From: Cercis canadensis
Taxonomy: Eukaryota > Streptophyta > Magnoliopsida > Fabales > Fabaceae
Reading direction: 5' to 3'
Assembly (NCBI GenBank): GCA_003255065.1
Contig: QAOA01005941.1
Location: 533,710 to 597,709 of the forward strand
Length of the DNA: 64,000 nucleotides
Each line of letters starts with the position of its first letter. Within the stretch, counting starts at the first letter, position 1. This document shows positions 10,279-21,900 of this stretch, piece after piece. The translations under genes and the position numbers were made by a program. Under the pieces are notes generated by a model. It had not been told where the DNA came from and did not search any database. It saw only the letters and a program-made list of their open reading frames with translations.

Positions 10279-13200
10279 AACCCATGAACCCAACTCTAGT
10301 GCTACTACTACCCCACACCAAACCCATTAAAGAACCATGTATGAAATACCCAATTGAAAACAACAAAACCCAACTTCCTTTCCCCTTGCCTTACAAATAC
10401 TTCTAGACCAATTCCAGAATTAACAATAGGAATCTCTTTTTCCTTACAACATTGACGCTTCAGAAATGAGCCACAAATAACTCAACTAAGCAAGTGAAAG
10501 TGTGTGGGTGTACAAACCAAACACGAAATAAAAAGAAATCCCATAAATTAATAAGCTCAACAAATGTTACAGGACAAATTAAAAAGATATAAATTACAAA
10601 GCTAAAAAGAGGAAAAACTATTCAAGACCAGCAATTCGGCCTGACTACCCAGCTCCGCTACCGGGGGGCGAGGTGTATACCACCGGAAGGTCCAGAACTA
10701 TCACATCCTGCTAAGTTACATGTACTTGATGTTTCTTCAAATCATCTAATTGGGATTCGATGACATGACCCAAGGAGGCAACACTGCTGATGACACATCT
10801 CCTAGAGGCTCGGATAGCTTGGCTTGGGTTGGGCCACTCACTAGAGCTTGTTCCCAGAGGCTCCAAGAGGCCTTGAATGACTTGGTCAAGAAGGAGCTAG
10901 ACCTTGGCTTACACCAAGAAGCTGAGTTTGGCTTAGTTACTACTATTTGGGCCATTTAGGGTTTTTGTAGCTAAGTGTTGGGCCTATATTATTTTTGCTA
11001 TGAGCTACTTGTATTAATTAGGTCCAACAATACTTTAGCTCTTGATTTTGTAATGCTGGCCGAGTAGGTTAAGAGGCCAAATAACAATTTATTTACTTGC
11101 TTTGTTTTAATTAGTGGCCGAATATATTTTGCTTGTAATTAGGCTGGCCCAATAGGTTGAGTTTGGGTTAAGTCATGGAGCTCTAAGTGGGATGTGGGTA
11201 GTCCATGTTTCAATTAAAGAGGAGTTGACCCCTCTTTGTGGTCGGCACTTTTTTCACGTTGAATAGAAAAGAGAGGATCGACTTTTCCTTGCTCCTTTGA
11301 AGGCTCTCATGGCTGAACCCCATGGAAGCCTTTATATGGCTTATCAACTCCAATTCATCTCTTGAGTCTTGGATTGTGGCGCCATTCTTGATAGGTTAGA
11401 TTCTCACTAGCTTCTAGTGAATGGTCAACCTTCCAAAATTCCCAAAAAGCTAGCCTAGATAAATCTCTTATTCTATTTGTATGAAGGAGGTTTCATGGCT
11501 CCCATGGAGTTTCCTTATCATTTGATATGAATCGGCCTAACTCCACCTAAAAGCTAGCTCGTAAGGGGAGGGTTGCCAACACATATATAAGACCCCAAAG
11601 ACCACCCTCGCTAACCGATGTAGGACTTTGCCCCCGACCTCTTTAGACTGCACATCCTCGTGCAGGAACCGTCCTAACCTGTGGGCACGACCCTCTTTTT
11701 AACCAGCACGGGACAGAAAGGAACCGACCCATCTTGTGGGCATCGACCAAACGAGGAAAGGCTCTGATACTAAATGATATGAACTGACATAACTCCACCT
11801 CAAAAGCTAGCTCGTAAGGGGAGGGTTGCCAACCCATATATAAGACCACAAAGACCACATTTGCTAACCAATGTAGGACTTTGCCCTCGACCCCTTTAGA
11901 CTGCACGTCCTCGTGTAGGAACCGTCCCAACCTGTGGGCACGACCCCTTTTTAACCAACACGGGACAACAAGGAACTGACCCAACTTGTGGGCATCGACC
12001 AAATTAAGTGAGACTCTAATACCAAATGATATGAACTGGCTTAACTCCACCTCAAAAAAGCTAGCTCGTAAGGGGAGGGTTGCCAACCCATATATAAGAT
12101 CCCAAAGACCACTTTCACTAACCGATGTGGGACTTTGCCCCTAACCCCTTTAGACTACACGTCCTCGTGCAGGAACCATCCTAACTTGTAGACATGACCC
12201 CTTTTTAACTAGCACAGGACGACAAGGAACCGACCCAACCTGTGGGCATCAACCAAACGAGGTAAGACTCTGATACCAAATGATGAGGAAACTTCATGGG
12301 AGCCATGAAACCTCCTTCATACAAATAGAACAAGAGATCTATCTAAGGCAAGCTTTTTGGGAATTTTGGGAGGTTAACCTTTCACTAGAAGCTAGTGAGA
12401 ACCTAACCTATCAAGAATGACGCTACAATCCAAGACTCAAGATGAATTGGAGTTGATAAGCCATAGAAGGGCTTCCATGAGGTTCGGCCATGAGAGCCTT
12501 CAAATGAGCAAGGAAAAGTCTATCCTCTATTTTCTATTCAATGTGAAAAAAGTGCCGACCACAAAGAGGGGTCAGCTCCTCTTTAATTGAAACATGGACT
12601 ACTCACATCCCACTTGGAGTCCTATGACTTGACCCAAACCCAACCTATTGAGCTAGCCTAATTACAAGCAAAATATATTCTGCCACTAATTAAAACAAAG
12701 CAAGTAAATAAATTGTTATTTTGCCTCTTAACCTATTCGGCCAACATTACAAAATCAAAAGCTAAAGTATTGTTGGACCTAATTAATACAAGTAGCTCAT
12801 AGCAAAAATAATATAAGCTCAACACTTAGCTACAAAAACCCTAAATGGCCTAAATAGTAGTAACTAAGCCAAACTAAGTTTCTTGGTCTAAGCCAAGGTC
12901 CAACTCCTTCTTAACCAAGCCATTCAAGGCCTCTTGGAGCCTCTGGGAATGAGCTCTAGTGAGTGGCCTAACCCAAGCCAAGCTATACGAGCCTCCAGGA
13001 GATGTGTCATCAGTAGTGTTGCCTTCTTGGGTCACGTCAGATCCTTAAGGGACGAATCAACGTCCTAGCCAGAATATTCGATATCGAAGGCCGCCACATC
13101 ATCTTCACCCTCGTCAGTCCTAGGGTCCACAAGTTGGCCATCCTTCACTTGCTTAAAGTAATGGAACTCATCATCCTTTAAACCCGGGAACTACAGCCGA

Positions 13201-13416
13201 GCTTGGTTGCGGCTCAGGTCCAAGCCATATCTAAATGCCAACAAATAATTGTCGGCGACCTTCTGCTCTGCTCGATGCAGAAGCCTCTCCTTAGACAGAC
13301 AAGCTCTACCATGTTAGTGGATAAGCCAGTCTCGAAGTTTTCCTTCCCTCGCTTTAATAGCCTTGGCGAGCTTGTAAGTGAGCTGCGATTTTCCCTTTTT
13401 GAAGCAAGCTCCACTT
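10279..13416. repeat. 3.1-kb block, copy 2 of the N-joined duplication
   Basis: Second copy of 7140-10277. It contains the same inverted-repeat structure: left arm about 10761-11522, 252-bp array about 11523-12280 (units starting at 11523, 11775 and 12027; the last has a 2-bp insertion), right arm about 12281-13039. The last 20 bp of the hAT-like element and one copy of its target duplication recur at its left end. The right end continues without a break into gag-like sequence, which copy 1 lacks because it stops at the N. Confidence 0.9.
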
Positions 13417-14440
13417 CCATTCTCTGCAAGTGAGCTCTAAGTTCCTCTGCCTCGGCCAGAGCAGACTTAGCCTCCGCCCGAGTAGATTCCGCCTCAGCAC
13501 GAGCTAGCTCCTTATTCGCCATCAACTTCTTGCATGCCCTATTCAATTTGTCCATCCTCTGCTACACTTCCTGAGCTACAGATAACTCTATGCATTGTTA
13601 GCCACCATGTATTTAATCAAAATGTGAGTCGGAGTGGCAAAGAGTTTAGTCCGGTCTGCAGGTGGGATCAATGAGTCCAACAAGTGACCCATAGAGAACT
13701 GTGTGTTCTAGAAAGAAACGCTGGGATGGTTCACATTATCACCTACAGGAGCTGAAAAGCAGCGAGGAAATCTCACATTGAAGCTAGAGGGATCGCTGAA
13801 GGAGTTGCTGGGGGCAGGTGCCAACATGGGAACCTCAGTCGATGGAAGTTGATGCTCATTGACCTTTTGCCTCTTTGGACCCGCCTTCTCTTTACCCTTG
13901 GAAGGAGCGAGAGGTGCAGGCTCTGCTGTTGCTTGGACCTCTTCAGCTCGCACAACTGTCATCGGCTCGACAAGAATAGCCCTCTGAGTTGCAACATCTT
14001 TCTAGTCTTGGATCTTCACCAAATGAGCCAATGCCCATATCGGTTGCAGAAATCTTCTCGTCTACAAAAGAAAATAAAGTTGGTTAGCAAAACATTACAA
14101 GAGCAATTAGAAAAAGAGCTAACAGACACCTACCAATAAGATCTTTGGCCTTCAATTTAACCTGCCTAAAAGACTCGCAGGTCAGCTCGTTAATTTTTCC
14201 TTTAATACGGTGAGCTTCACCATCATACTCTCCTAAAGCTCAAGGTCGTATCTTATGCACGCGCTGACACCATTGCAGAGGAAACCTCGGTTGTTCGTGC
14301 TCATCGAGGAAGAACGCCTTATCCGGCCTAGCCCGACCTCCCCAAGTCGGCACAATCACACGAAAAAATTGATTTTTCCAATCATTCGCTGAATCTTCAA
14401 CCGACTTCATCAAGGACAACCGAGATTAGGCGGCCACATA
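13040..14440 (-). pseudogene. Decayed retrotransposon gag-like / 'gypsy-type putative transposase' open frame
   Basis: Minus-strand fragments in shifting frames. Around 14290-14400 they read DWKNQFFRVIVPTWGGRARP, resembling plant proteins annotated as 'transposase (putative) gypsy type'. Around 13560-13740 there is a GHLLDSLIPPADRTKLF stretch. At 13430-13555 an Ala/Glu-rich coiled coil (LARAEAESTRAEAKSALAEA) follows. From about 13040 to 13200 the frame reads FPGLKDDEFHYFKQVKDGQL. Stops and frame changes interrupt it. The family name rests on residue similarity recalled from such proteins and is moderate at best. Confidence 0.6.
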
Positions 14441-15132
14441 CATATACCCTTGGTTGTTTTCATTTACATCTTTTAAAGTAAAAAAATAAAAAAATACATC
14501 AACGGTAAACAAAGCAAAACAAAATGACATTTAGGAAACCTTTATATATAGGAAAAATTTGACAGGTCCAACGGCTAGATTCAAACTTGCCTGATTGCAT
14601 CCAATGGCTGACAACCTATTGCCACGCAGATTGAGAAGTGCAAACGTTGCGATGTCAGCCGCCTCTGATGCCTTGATAGCCACACCTTGATGGCTATGCA
14701 ATTATTACCTCTATTTGGCATGCGCAGACACCACATAAAAGGTGCCACGTGGCATCCAACTTGCAACTTAAATAAATGCTAGGGACTAGAACTCGCAAAC
14801 ACTGAAAATGACGACACTTCAGCTTAGACCTCTTTCATTGGCCTCCGAGCTTCGTTGAAGGGGCAAGTGTACATACCCCATTGTGGCCCATTTTCCTCTA
14901 GTCCATCCTCCATTGGCCATAGGCCCAATTGCTCTATTACAACAATGCTACCTTCTGCCAACCTTTTAAATACCCTATGTCACCAGATATATACACTTTT
15001 TTTGGCATTAACTCTCACTACCCCATTTACTCGGTATAGATCTAACTTCAACATCGGAGTCCGGGTGTTGCCAACCTGGCCCCAGTTTACATTTGTCGCC
15101 TTGCAGGACTTTCTAAATCCGAGACCCGACTT
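14441..15132. mobile_element. LTR-like flank of the gypsy remnant
   Basis: Lies immediately upstream (minus strand) of the gag-like fragments and has the mixed composition of an LTR: CCCATTGTGGCCC, short TATA-like motifs, and the phrase ACATCGGAGTCCGGGTG near 15050, which resembles phrases common in plant gypsy LTRs. Exact LTR ends and a target duplication could not be defined. Confidence 0.4.
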
Positions 15133-15519
15133 GCTCTAGAACCCAATCTCACTCTAGCACAGGCATCGTCAGTGGCCAAGCGAGATTCACATTTCAATTT
15201 ATCATTACAAATCATTTAAACCCCAAAACTGAATAAATAAAATAATATATTTCATTTTAGTTGTTGTTTGTTAAGCAGCCTGTTTTCTAACAATTACAAC
15301 GAAGGAACCAAAATACAAACACCAANGCTCTAGAACCTGATCTCACTCTAGCACAGGCATCGTCAGTGGCCAAGCGAGATTCACATTTCAATTTATCATT
15401 ACAAATCATTTAAACCCCAAAACTGAATAAATAAAATAATATATTTCATTTTAGTTGTTGTTTGTTAAGCGGCCTATTTTCTAACAATTACAACGAAGGA
15501 ACCAAAATACAAACACCAA
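15133..15519. repeat. 193-bp duplication around the N at 15326
   Basis: 15133-15325 and 15327-15519 are nearly identical direct copies (offset 194) separated only by the N. They differ by a few substitutions. Same join pattern as the other N positions. Confidence 0.92.
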
Positions 15520-16078
15520 TGCATCCAATCCAAGTAAAAATAGAACTAATTCAATTTATGCAAAATATCATTAGGAATGATTAAAATTTTAATTTCTATT
15601 TTTAGATTTGTTGCAGAAGAAAATAAACCTAACCTCTAACAAAAAAAAAAAAAAAAGGATAAATATTTCAATGGGTGCAAACAAGAAAATTGAAGAGGGG
15701 CCAGAAAGTTTGTCTGGCTGGAAAACAAAAATGTTGTAGAAAAGTTTTCTTTTAATCCCTTGGTTGGAAATGAAATTCAAAAGCTAAAAGCATTAAACTC
15801 AAATCACCATAAACAAAATCCTAACTTACAACAACACCATACAAGTACAACCCCTGAATTTCAAAGAAAAACTTACACTCAAGGATTACTATTATACAAG
15901 AGCAACGGTAATTACATGAGAAAAATGAACAATTATGCCGACTTAAATTGGAAAAAGCAAAATTTCTAAAAACTCATTCTATGATGACGGAAAAGAGAGC
16001 CAGAGAAAGTAAAAGTGATCTTAGAAACCGAAACTAACTTGAAATTTCAAGCTAAAGGAGACCAATTATAACACTTAC
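15520..16078. other. Intergenic DNA, nothing recognised
   Basis: AT-rich; one A-run near 15641. No supported gene or repeat. It may be intronic if the candidate exon at 16079-16280 is real. Confidence 0.4.
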
Positions 16079-16280
16079 AGTGGTAGAGTAGGTTGATAGC
16101 TTTCACCTTATGCCTTTCAGTCTCTGTTGGATATGCTGGCTGGGTAGAAGAAAGGCTTTGCTGGACCTTTCTTCTTGCTTCCCAATCTTCTTCTCTGATT
16201 TCCCATTTTCTCTTCACTCCTTCGCTGCATCCTTTTTCCCTTTGTTTTGTTTCTGTTTTTTTTTTCTATAAAATAAAAAA
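16079..16280 (-). other. Putative 5' UTR exon, minus strand
   Basis: Minus-strand reading gives a purine-rich leader ending in a donor site CTACCACT|GTAAGTG at 16078/16079. It looks like a plant non-coding first exon, but the sequence to its left is retrotransposon debris, so the body of the gene has been displaced or the exon is orphaned. The next coding trace on that strand is the MFAP1 copy 10.7 kb away; a link is possible but unsupported. Confidence 0.25.
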
Positions 16281-16625
16281 AAAATTAGAAGAAAAAAGTT
16301 AATTTAATAATTTTAATTTTTGGTCTAAACTTTGAAGTTAATATTTTAATTTTTATGATTAATAAACCCCTATTTTTGGGCTGCCAAAATTTCAAATTTC
16401 AATTGAAAAAAAAAGGCCCTTTACAATCTTATAGAAGCCCAGGAAGCCCTATCGCTAGCTGGTTTGCTTCATGGCCTGGAAACCCACCATATTTAGGTGA
16501 TGAGGTGATGGGCTCTCAGCCTATTGATACTATTCCTTAGCCAAAATAAAATAAAATAAAAAAAGAAAAAGAAAGAGCCTATTGATATTTGATACTAGCC
16601 TTATTAGTGCAAAAAAGATATTTGA

Positions 16626-16861
16626 TATTTTTACATTCAATTTTATTAATAACATATTTTATTTAATGTCTAAATATAATATAGATTAATATACCCTCAT
16701 TTAATATAGAAAGTTTTTAATCAATTATAAAAATCTTCATTTAATATAAAAAGTTTTTAGTCAAAGTTAAAAAATTTTCATATTAATTGAGGATAATTTA
16801 GTCTATATCATATTTAGACATTAAATAAAGTGTGACATTAGTAAAATATAGTGTAAAAATA
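16626..16861. mobile_element. MITE-like foldback element, about 236 bp
   Basis: Arms of about 65 bp at 16626-16690 and 16799-16861 are imperfect inverted repeats (TTTATTTAATGTCTAAATAT on the left, its near complement ATATTTAGACATTAAATAAA on the right). They flank an AT-rich centre with two diverged copies of ATTTAATATARAAAGTTTTTA. The words around both ends (TATTTGATAT) are similar and may be a target duplication, but the boundary is ambiguous. Confidence 0.6.
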
Positions 16862-18779
16862 GCGGCTTCCTATTTGATATTAGCCTTAAGAACACATTAG
16901 ATTATCATATAAAAAAAAGAAGAAGGACACATTAGATTAAGTAAGACATTAGATGTTAATTTATTTGCTCTTAAGAAGACAAACGTTATTTTCTTTTAAA
17001 AATTATTTTCTCTAAAAACTCATCCACCTCTACAACTTTTCTCTGACAAGGTTCGATTTCTTTATCGCTCTTAGGTGCGGCTTTTTTTAATAAATCCAGC
17101 ATTTTTCTTGTTTTTCCTCTTCCTCTTCTTGTAAGGTTTCTGCCTCATTCTCTTATTCCTTTTCTTGTGTTCTACTTTGAGGTTGTTGTTGCCGCCCTAT
17201 CTATCCGTTTTATTCAATTGTTTGTGCTTTTTAGATATTTTGGTTTATCCTTTCAATAAATGATTTCAATTTGTCAATTGTGTTTTTTACACTCTCTTTG
17301 TTCAAATACATATATGGTGTTCTTGGGGGTTAATTTGTCAAATTCAACCTCTATTTTGGGTAGATCTTGAAATTTTCATATAATATTTCATATGTTATGT
17401 AAAGATAATAGTTTAGATAAACCAAGTGTTTAATCTCACTGCAGTACATTTGGTATTTTTCTCTGCTGTTAAAGATGTTTTATCGTCGAATGTTAGTGGC
17501 TTTTGTTTTGCCAAGATCTAGAGTTATGCATTTATTCGCCTTTTAGCAGAGGAAGAAAAATATAAAAATTTACTTTAGGATATTAACTTTTTGAATTTCA
17601 ATAAATATTGTATTTAAAATTTTCATATGATGTTATTTGTTATTATATAAGTGCCAGTTGATTTAATGCAATGAATTTACATTTCTCATAAAAAAAAAGT
17701 TTCTTTTAAGAAAATTGAACTCTTAACATTAAACATCCAAATTAGATATATCATTAGCTATATTTATCTCTTTCAACTAAAAAAAATCGCAAATTCTATT
17801 ACAAGTCAAGTGATATCGTGGTTTTGTCAATTTAAATTAAATATAAAGAAGCCAATGACAAAAAACAAAATAATATAAATCATACATACTTTATTGTCTA
17901 TAATTATAAATTATTTATTTATACCCTTACTTTGGATATAGTTTATATTTATAAACTACCAATATCACAATATTCGGGCAAGACTTTTCATACAATTATT
18001 TTAGGAGTAGATTCTTTTTTTTTGGTTATGTTTTACTTTTGAATATTTTTTTTAACTTTGACTATGACTTTAAATTTAAACACATAATCTACAAATTTTG
18101 AGAAAGACTTTAATACACTTGGTTATAAGCCGTTGGATTTTCTTTTTGATATTTTTGTCAAATATATTAAAATGTCTAACGTTTCTTCAAAAAATTTAAT
18201 GAAATGAATAAATTTCAAACATTTTGGAAATGGACAGTCCCGTCATTTTGGAAACCCTTGACTTTCAACAAATTATTCAAATCTCTTACTATTACATCAT
18301 ATCTAGTGGCTTAAATACCCATATAATATAATTATTTAAAAGAATTGTATAATCAGGATTATTGAATGGTATTCTTCTTATGCCATAGCATCATTCCATA
18401 GTGTTTGTCCCAACTACAAAGACCGGCATGAGAAATTCCCTCCTTAGTCAGTCCTCACCCGAATACCAAGCTCCCAATCCCAAGTCCCAGCTCGCAGTTT
18501 TTGTACCCGCTGTTTTTGTATTGGTAATCATAAAGGACCATATGGTTGACTCGCCGCTGGAAATAGACTCTTTTACATGGTTTTTACCTTCTCCGTTGAT
18601 TTGGTGTCTCTACTTATACATTCCACACGCTGCATTCTTGATGTTTTAGACTCTAAAATTGAACATCTGGTGGTGGGCCCCACACAAAAACAGAACAGAT
18701 CAGAGTGCGATAGCAAATTCTAAAAATAAAAACTCATCAATCAATAAATCATAAAATAATCAAATATCTATTACTTGAG
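16862..18779. other. AT-rich intergenic DNA including the pyruvate kinase promoter region
   Basis: No coding or RNA features recognised. The right end, upstream of the pyruvate kinase leader, is less AT-biased and presumably holds its promoter. No individual element could be defended. Confidence 0.45.
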
Positions 18780-18969
18780 AGTCTGGGAAGAAGCACGCAA
18801 ACGCGATAGCTTTCATTGCATCACACTTGTCTGTACAAGTACAACAATTTAATCAACTCTCTCTATCTATTTTGATCGGCATCTGCTTTATCTCTCTCTA
18901 TTCTGTATCTTGCTCTCTTCTTCTTCTTCTTCTTCTCCACGTCTTGATCACTATTGGTGTTGATCGAAA
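18780..18969 (+). promoter_or_regulatory. Pyrimidine-rich 5' leader of pyruvate kinase with a CTT microsatellite
   Basis: A CT-rich stretch including a (CTT)n run at about 18915-18935 directly precedes the start codon at 18970. Such tracts are typical of plant 5' UTRs. The transcription start itself cannot be fixed from sequence. Confidence 0.5.
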
Positions 18970-21900
18970 ATGCATTCCAGTCCCTTGCTTCTTGAGGAAC
19001 CCATTAGGATGGCTTCCATCCTTGAGCCATCCAAGCCTGTGAGCACCACTACTACTCTCTTGTGTTTCTTGTTTTTGTTTTCACAAAGTAATGTCGACTA
19101 CTGATTCTGCTAATTTGGTACTCTCTAGTACTGTGCTTAGTTGAAAGCAATTTTTTTTTTCCTGTTTTGAAACCCCCTTTATAGTTTTTGTTTTCGATCA
19201 CAATGTTTTCATATCCTTAGATGCTGCTTTTGATTCCTGAGAAATTTAGCAAACCCAGATGGAAAAGACTGGACAAGATCAAAGTTTCTAGTCTCAGTTA
19301 CTCAGTATTGCAAATCGCATGGTGTTCCAGCTAAAACGGGTTGAGTTGAAATTTTATACTGGATGTGATTTAGAATTAAAGCAGCACTTTCTTTTTAACA
19401 AGTATTCCTGTGGCAACCGTATGGTAGTTCAAGGTTTTAGAAAGGGTGTGTCCAGTGTCTTCTAGGATTGCTGCTTATGGTCCTCTGGTTTTCTAGTGTG
19501 TTCAATTACTTGTTCTTTCGCAGCCTAAGATAATCATTTTTTTTTTCTTGGGGGTGGAACTAAAGAAAATGCTATGAGAATATGTTTGTGCATGTATGGA
19601 AATTAAACAGAGAATATCAAGTGAAGCTATAAAAAAGTTTTTAGTCGTGTCAATTTTGTTCCTTAGTAGTTGAAGATTTCTATTGTTAGTCAACTTGTTC
19701 TTTGATTGATTGTGATTTAAATGCACTCTGCAGAATTACTTTCCAGCAATGACAAAGATTGTTGGGACACTGGGTCCAAAGTCACGGTCTGTTGATACAA
19801 TCTCACGTTGCCTTGATGCAGGAATGTCTGGTATTCTCTCACTTTATTACATTTGATTGTTTGCCATTTTTGTTTAAGAAGTGATTGCAGATGTTTTCTA
19901 CATTCTATAACATCAGTGTGGCTCCTCTTTTAGCCAAGAACAAAAAGACATTGGACTATTTGCTTATTTTCTGTTTCTTGTTGCTATAGTATTAGAAAAC
20001 TAAGATAACTCAACTGATTATAATCAGGCACTGGTTTAAGCCAGAGTTAGGAGGCCTAGTTGTGCCCAAACAAACATGACTAAAAGAGAAGTGAGAGAGA
20101 GAGGGGAGGGGGGGAGGATACAACATTGTCTTTTTTCTCTTCTGGAGCCAAGAACAATAAGATGTGGGACTATTTGCTTATTTTCTGTTTCTTATTCCTA
20201 TACTGTTAGAAAACTAAAATAGTTCAATCAATTATAATCCAGCGGTGGTTTTAGCTACAATTAGGAGGTCTAGTTGTTCCCAAAAATACACAACTTAAAG
20301 AGGGAGGACTGGAGAGAGAGAGGGGGGGGGGGGTATGCCATTGTCTGCTATCATGAATTGTATATTTTTATTCTTCCCTTTTGTGGTTGGAGTGCCCTTT
20401 GGGTCATATATTTGTCATCTTATGCTTCTCTTCTTACAATGTGCTAGTGGCTAGGTTTGATTTCTCATGGGGTGATCCAGAATACCACCAAGAGACATTG
20501 GAAAATTTAAAGGCTGCTATCAAGAGTACCCAGAAACTCTGTGCGGTAAACTTGTCATATGTTTGTTATGTTTATTCATTTGCATTTGACCTTGTCAAAG
20601 TTAGCCTAGCATTATACAGGATTCAGATAAATAAATGAGCATATGTAATATATCTATATCTGTCAAATGAGTACTCTTGTCATTCGTATATATTAGATCT
20701 GTTGCTAATCCAATTTTTCTACAAATGTTTTGTGGGTCAAGATCTTCATTATTTCTGGATTGAGGCAACCACTATTATTAAATGGATTTTCAAATTAGTT
20801 GATGGTATTTGTCATATTGACATCCTCATTCTCATTATTTCATATATCATTTTACTTCTTAGCTATTTAAAATATTTTTGAGTCGTAAAGCATAAGGGGC
20901 CTCCTGCAAACTGCAAGTTTACAATATTCTTTTAAAAGATATACTAGCAATGAACAACATGCATTTGTATTTCTTCTTTTTAACCTCCTATATCTGAAAT
21001 ACTCCTCAATTTTACCGACTCTTATATAAATACCTGTACCTGGTCTAGACTTTGATCAAATTGTACTGCTTAAAATTGAATTTCATTCTACTCAACCTCA
21101 AGTCTTGAGCTTGATCCACATTTTGTATATTCCTTATATTTCAACTTAAAATTGGATCTCCACTTTCTGGTCTTGTTGACTATCACAACATCATTTGATA
21201 GGTTAACATGTACCAAGTAGTATCGCAAAAGCGTGTGATAGGATCCTTGACCACTGGAGCAATATGTATCTCTTTGCTTATTCTTCAACCAATTACTGAT
21301 CCAAAATATTTATTTTCAATCATATTTATGTAATAAGCTGAAATCCTTTCATTTCTTAAACTGATAATATCAACTCTGTATAAGCCTTATCATATCCTTT
21401 TTCCTAATCAATTTTATCATGTATTACTGTCTCGTTATCTTTCTAAAGTTTTCCTGTTGTTGTCTGAATTCTGATGCTTTGTTTGGATCCCCAGAAAACA
21501 AAAAGGAAGTTAAAGAAATAGGTAGAAAAATTCTTAAATTTGCAGATATAGGCTCTTTTTCCTCACCTTTGCTTGATGTGATGGGACACTAGTAAAATAT
21601 TATCTTCATTCTATTGCATCAAATGTGGAAAACGAAAATAAGATCTGCGATGTTCCTTTTACACATGCACATCATTACTTCTGACCTTTCCTAAAAGATT
21701 ATGGTTATTTTGGTACAGAAGCTTCTATTCTTAATCGTGCTTTCCAGATTTGCAAATTCCTTCTGAAGGTTAATTGATGTAAAAATATTTGTATTTTTTT
21801 TTTGCCCAACTCCAGGTTATGCTAGATACCGTGGGTCCAGAATTGCAAGTAGTAAATAAAACTGAGCGCCCAATTTCCCTTCAAGTGGAGACATTGGTTG

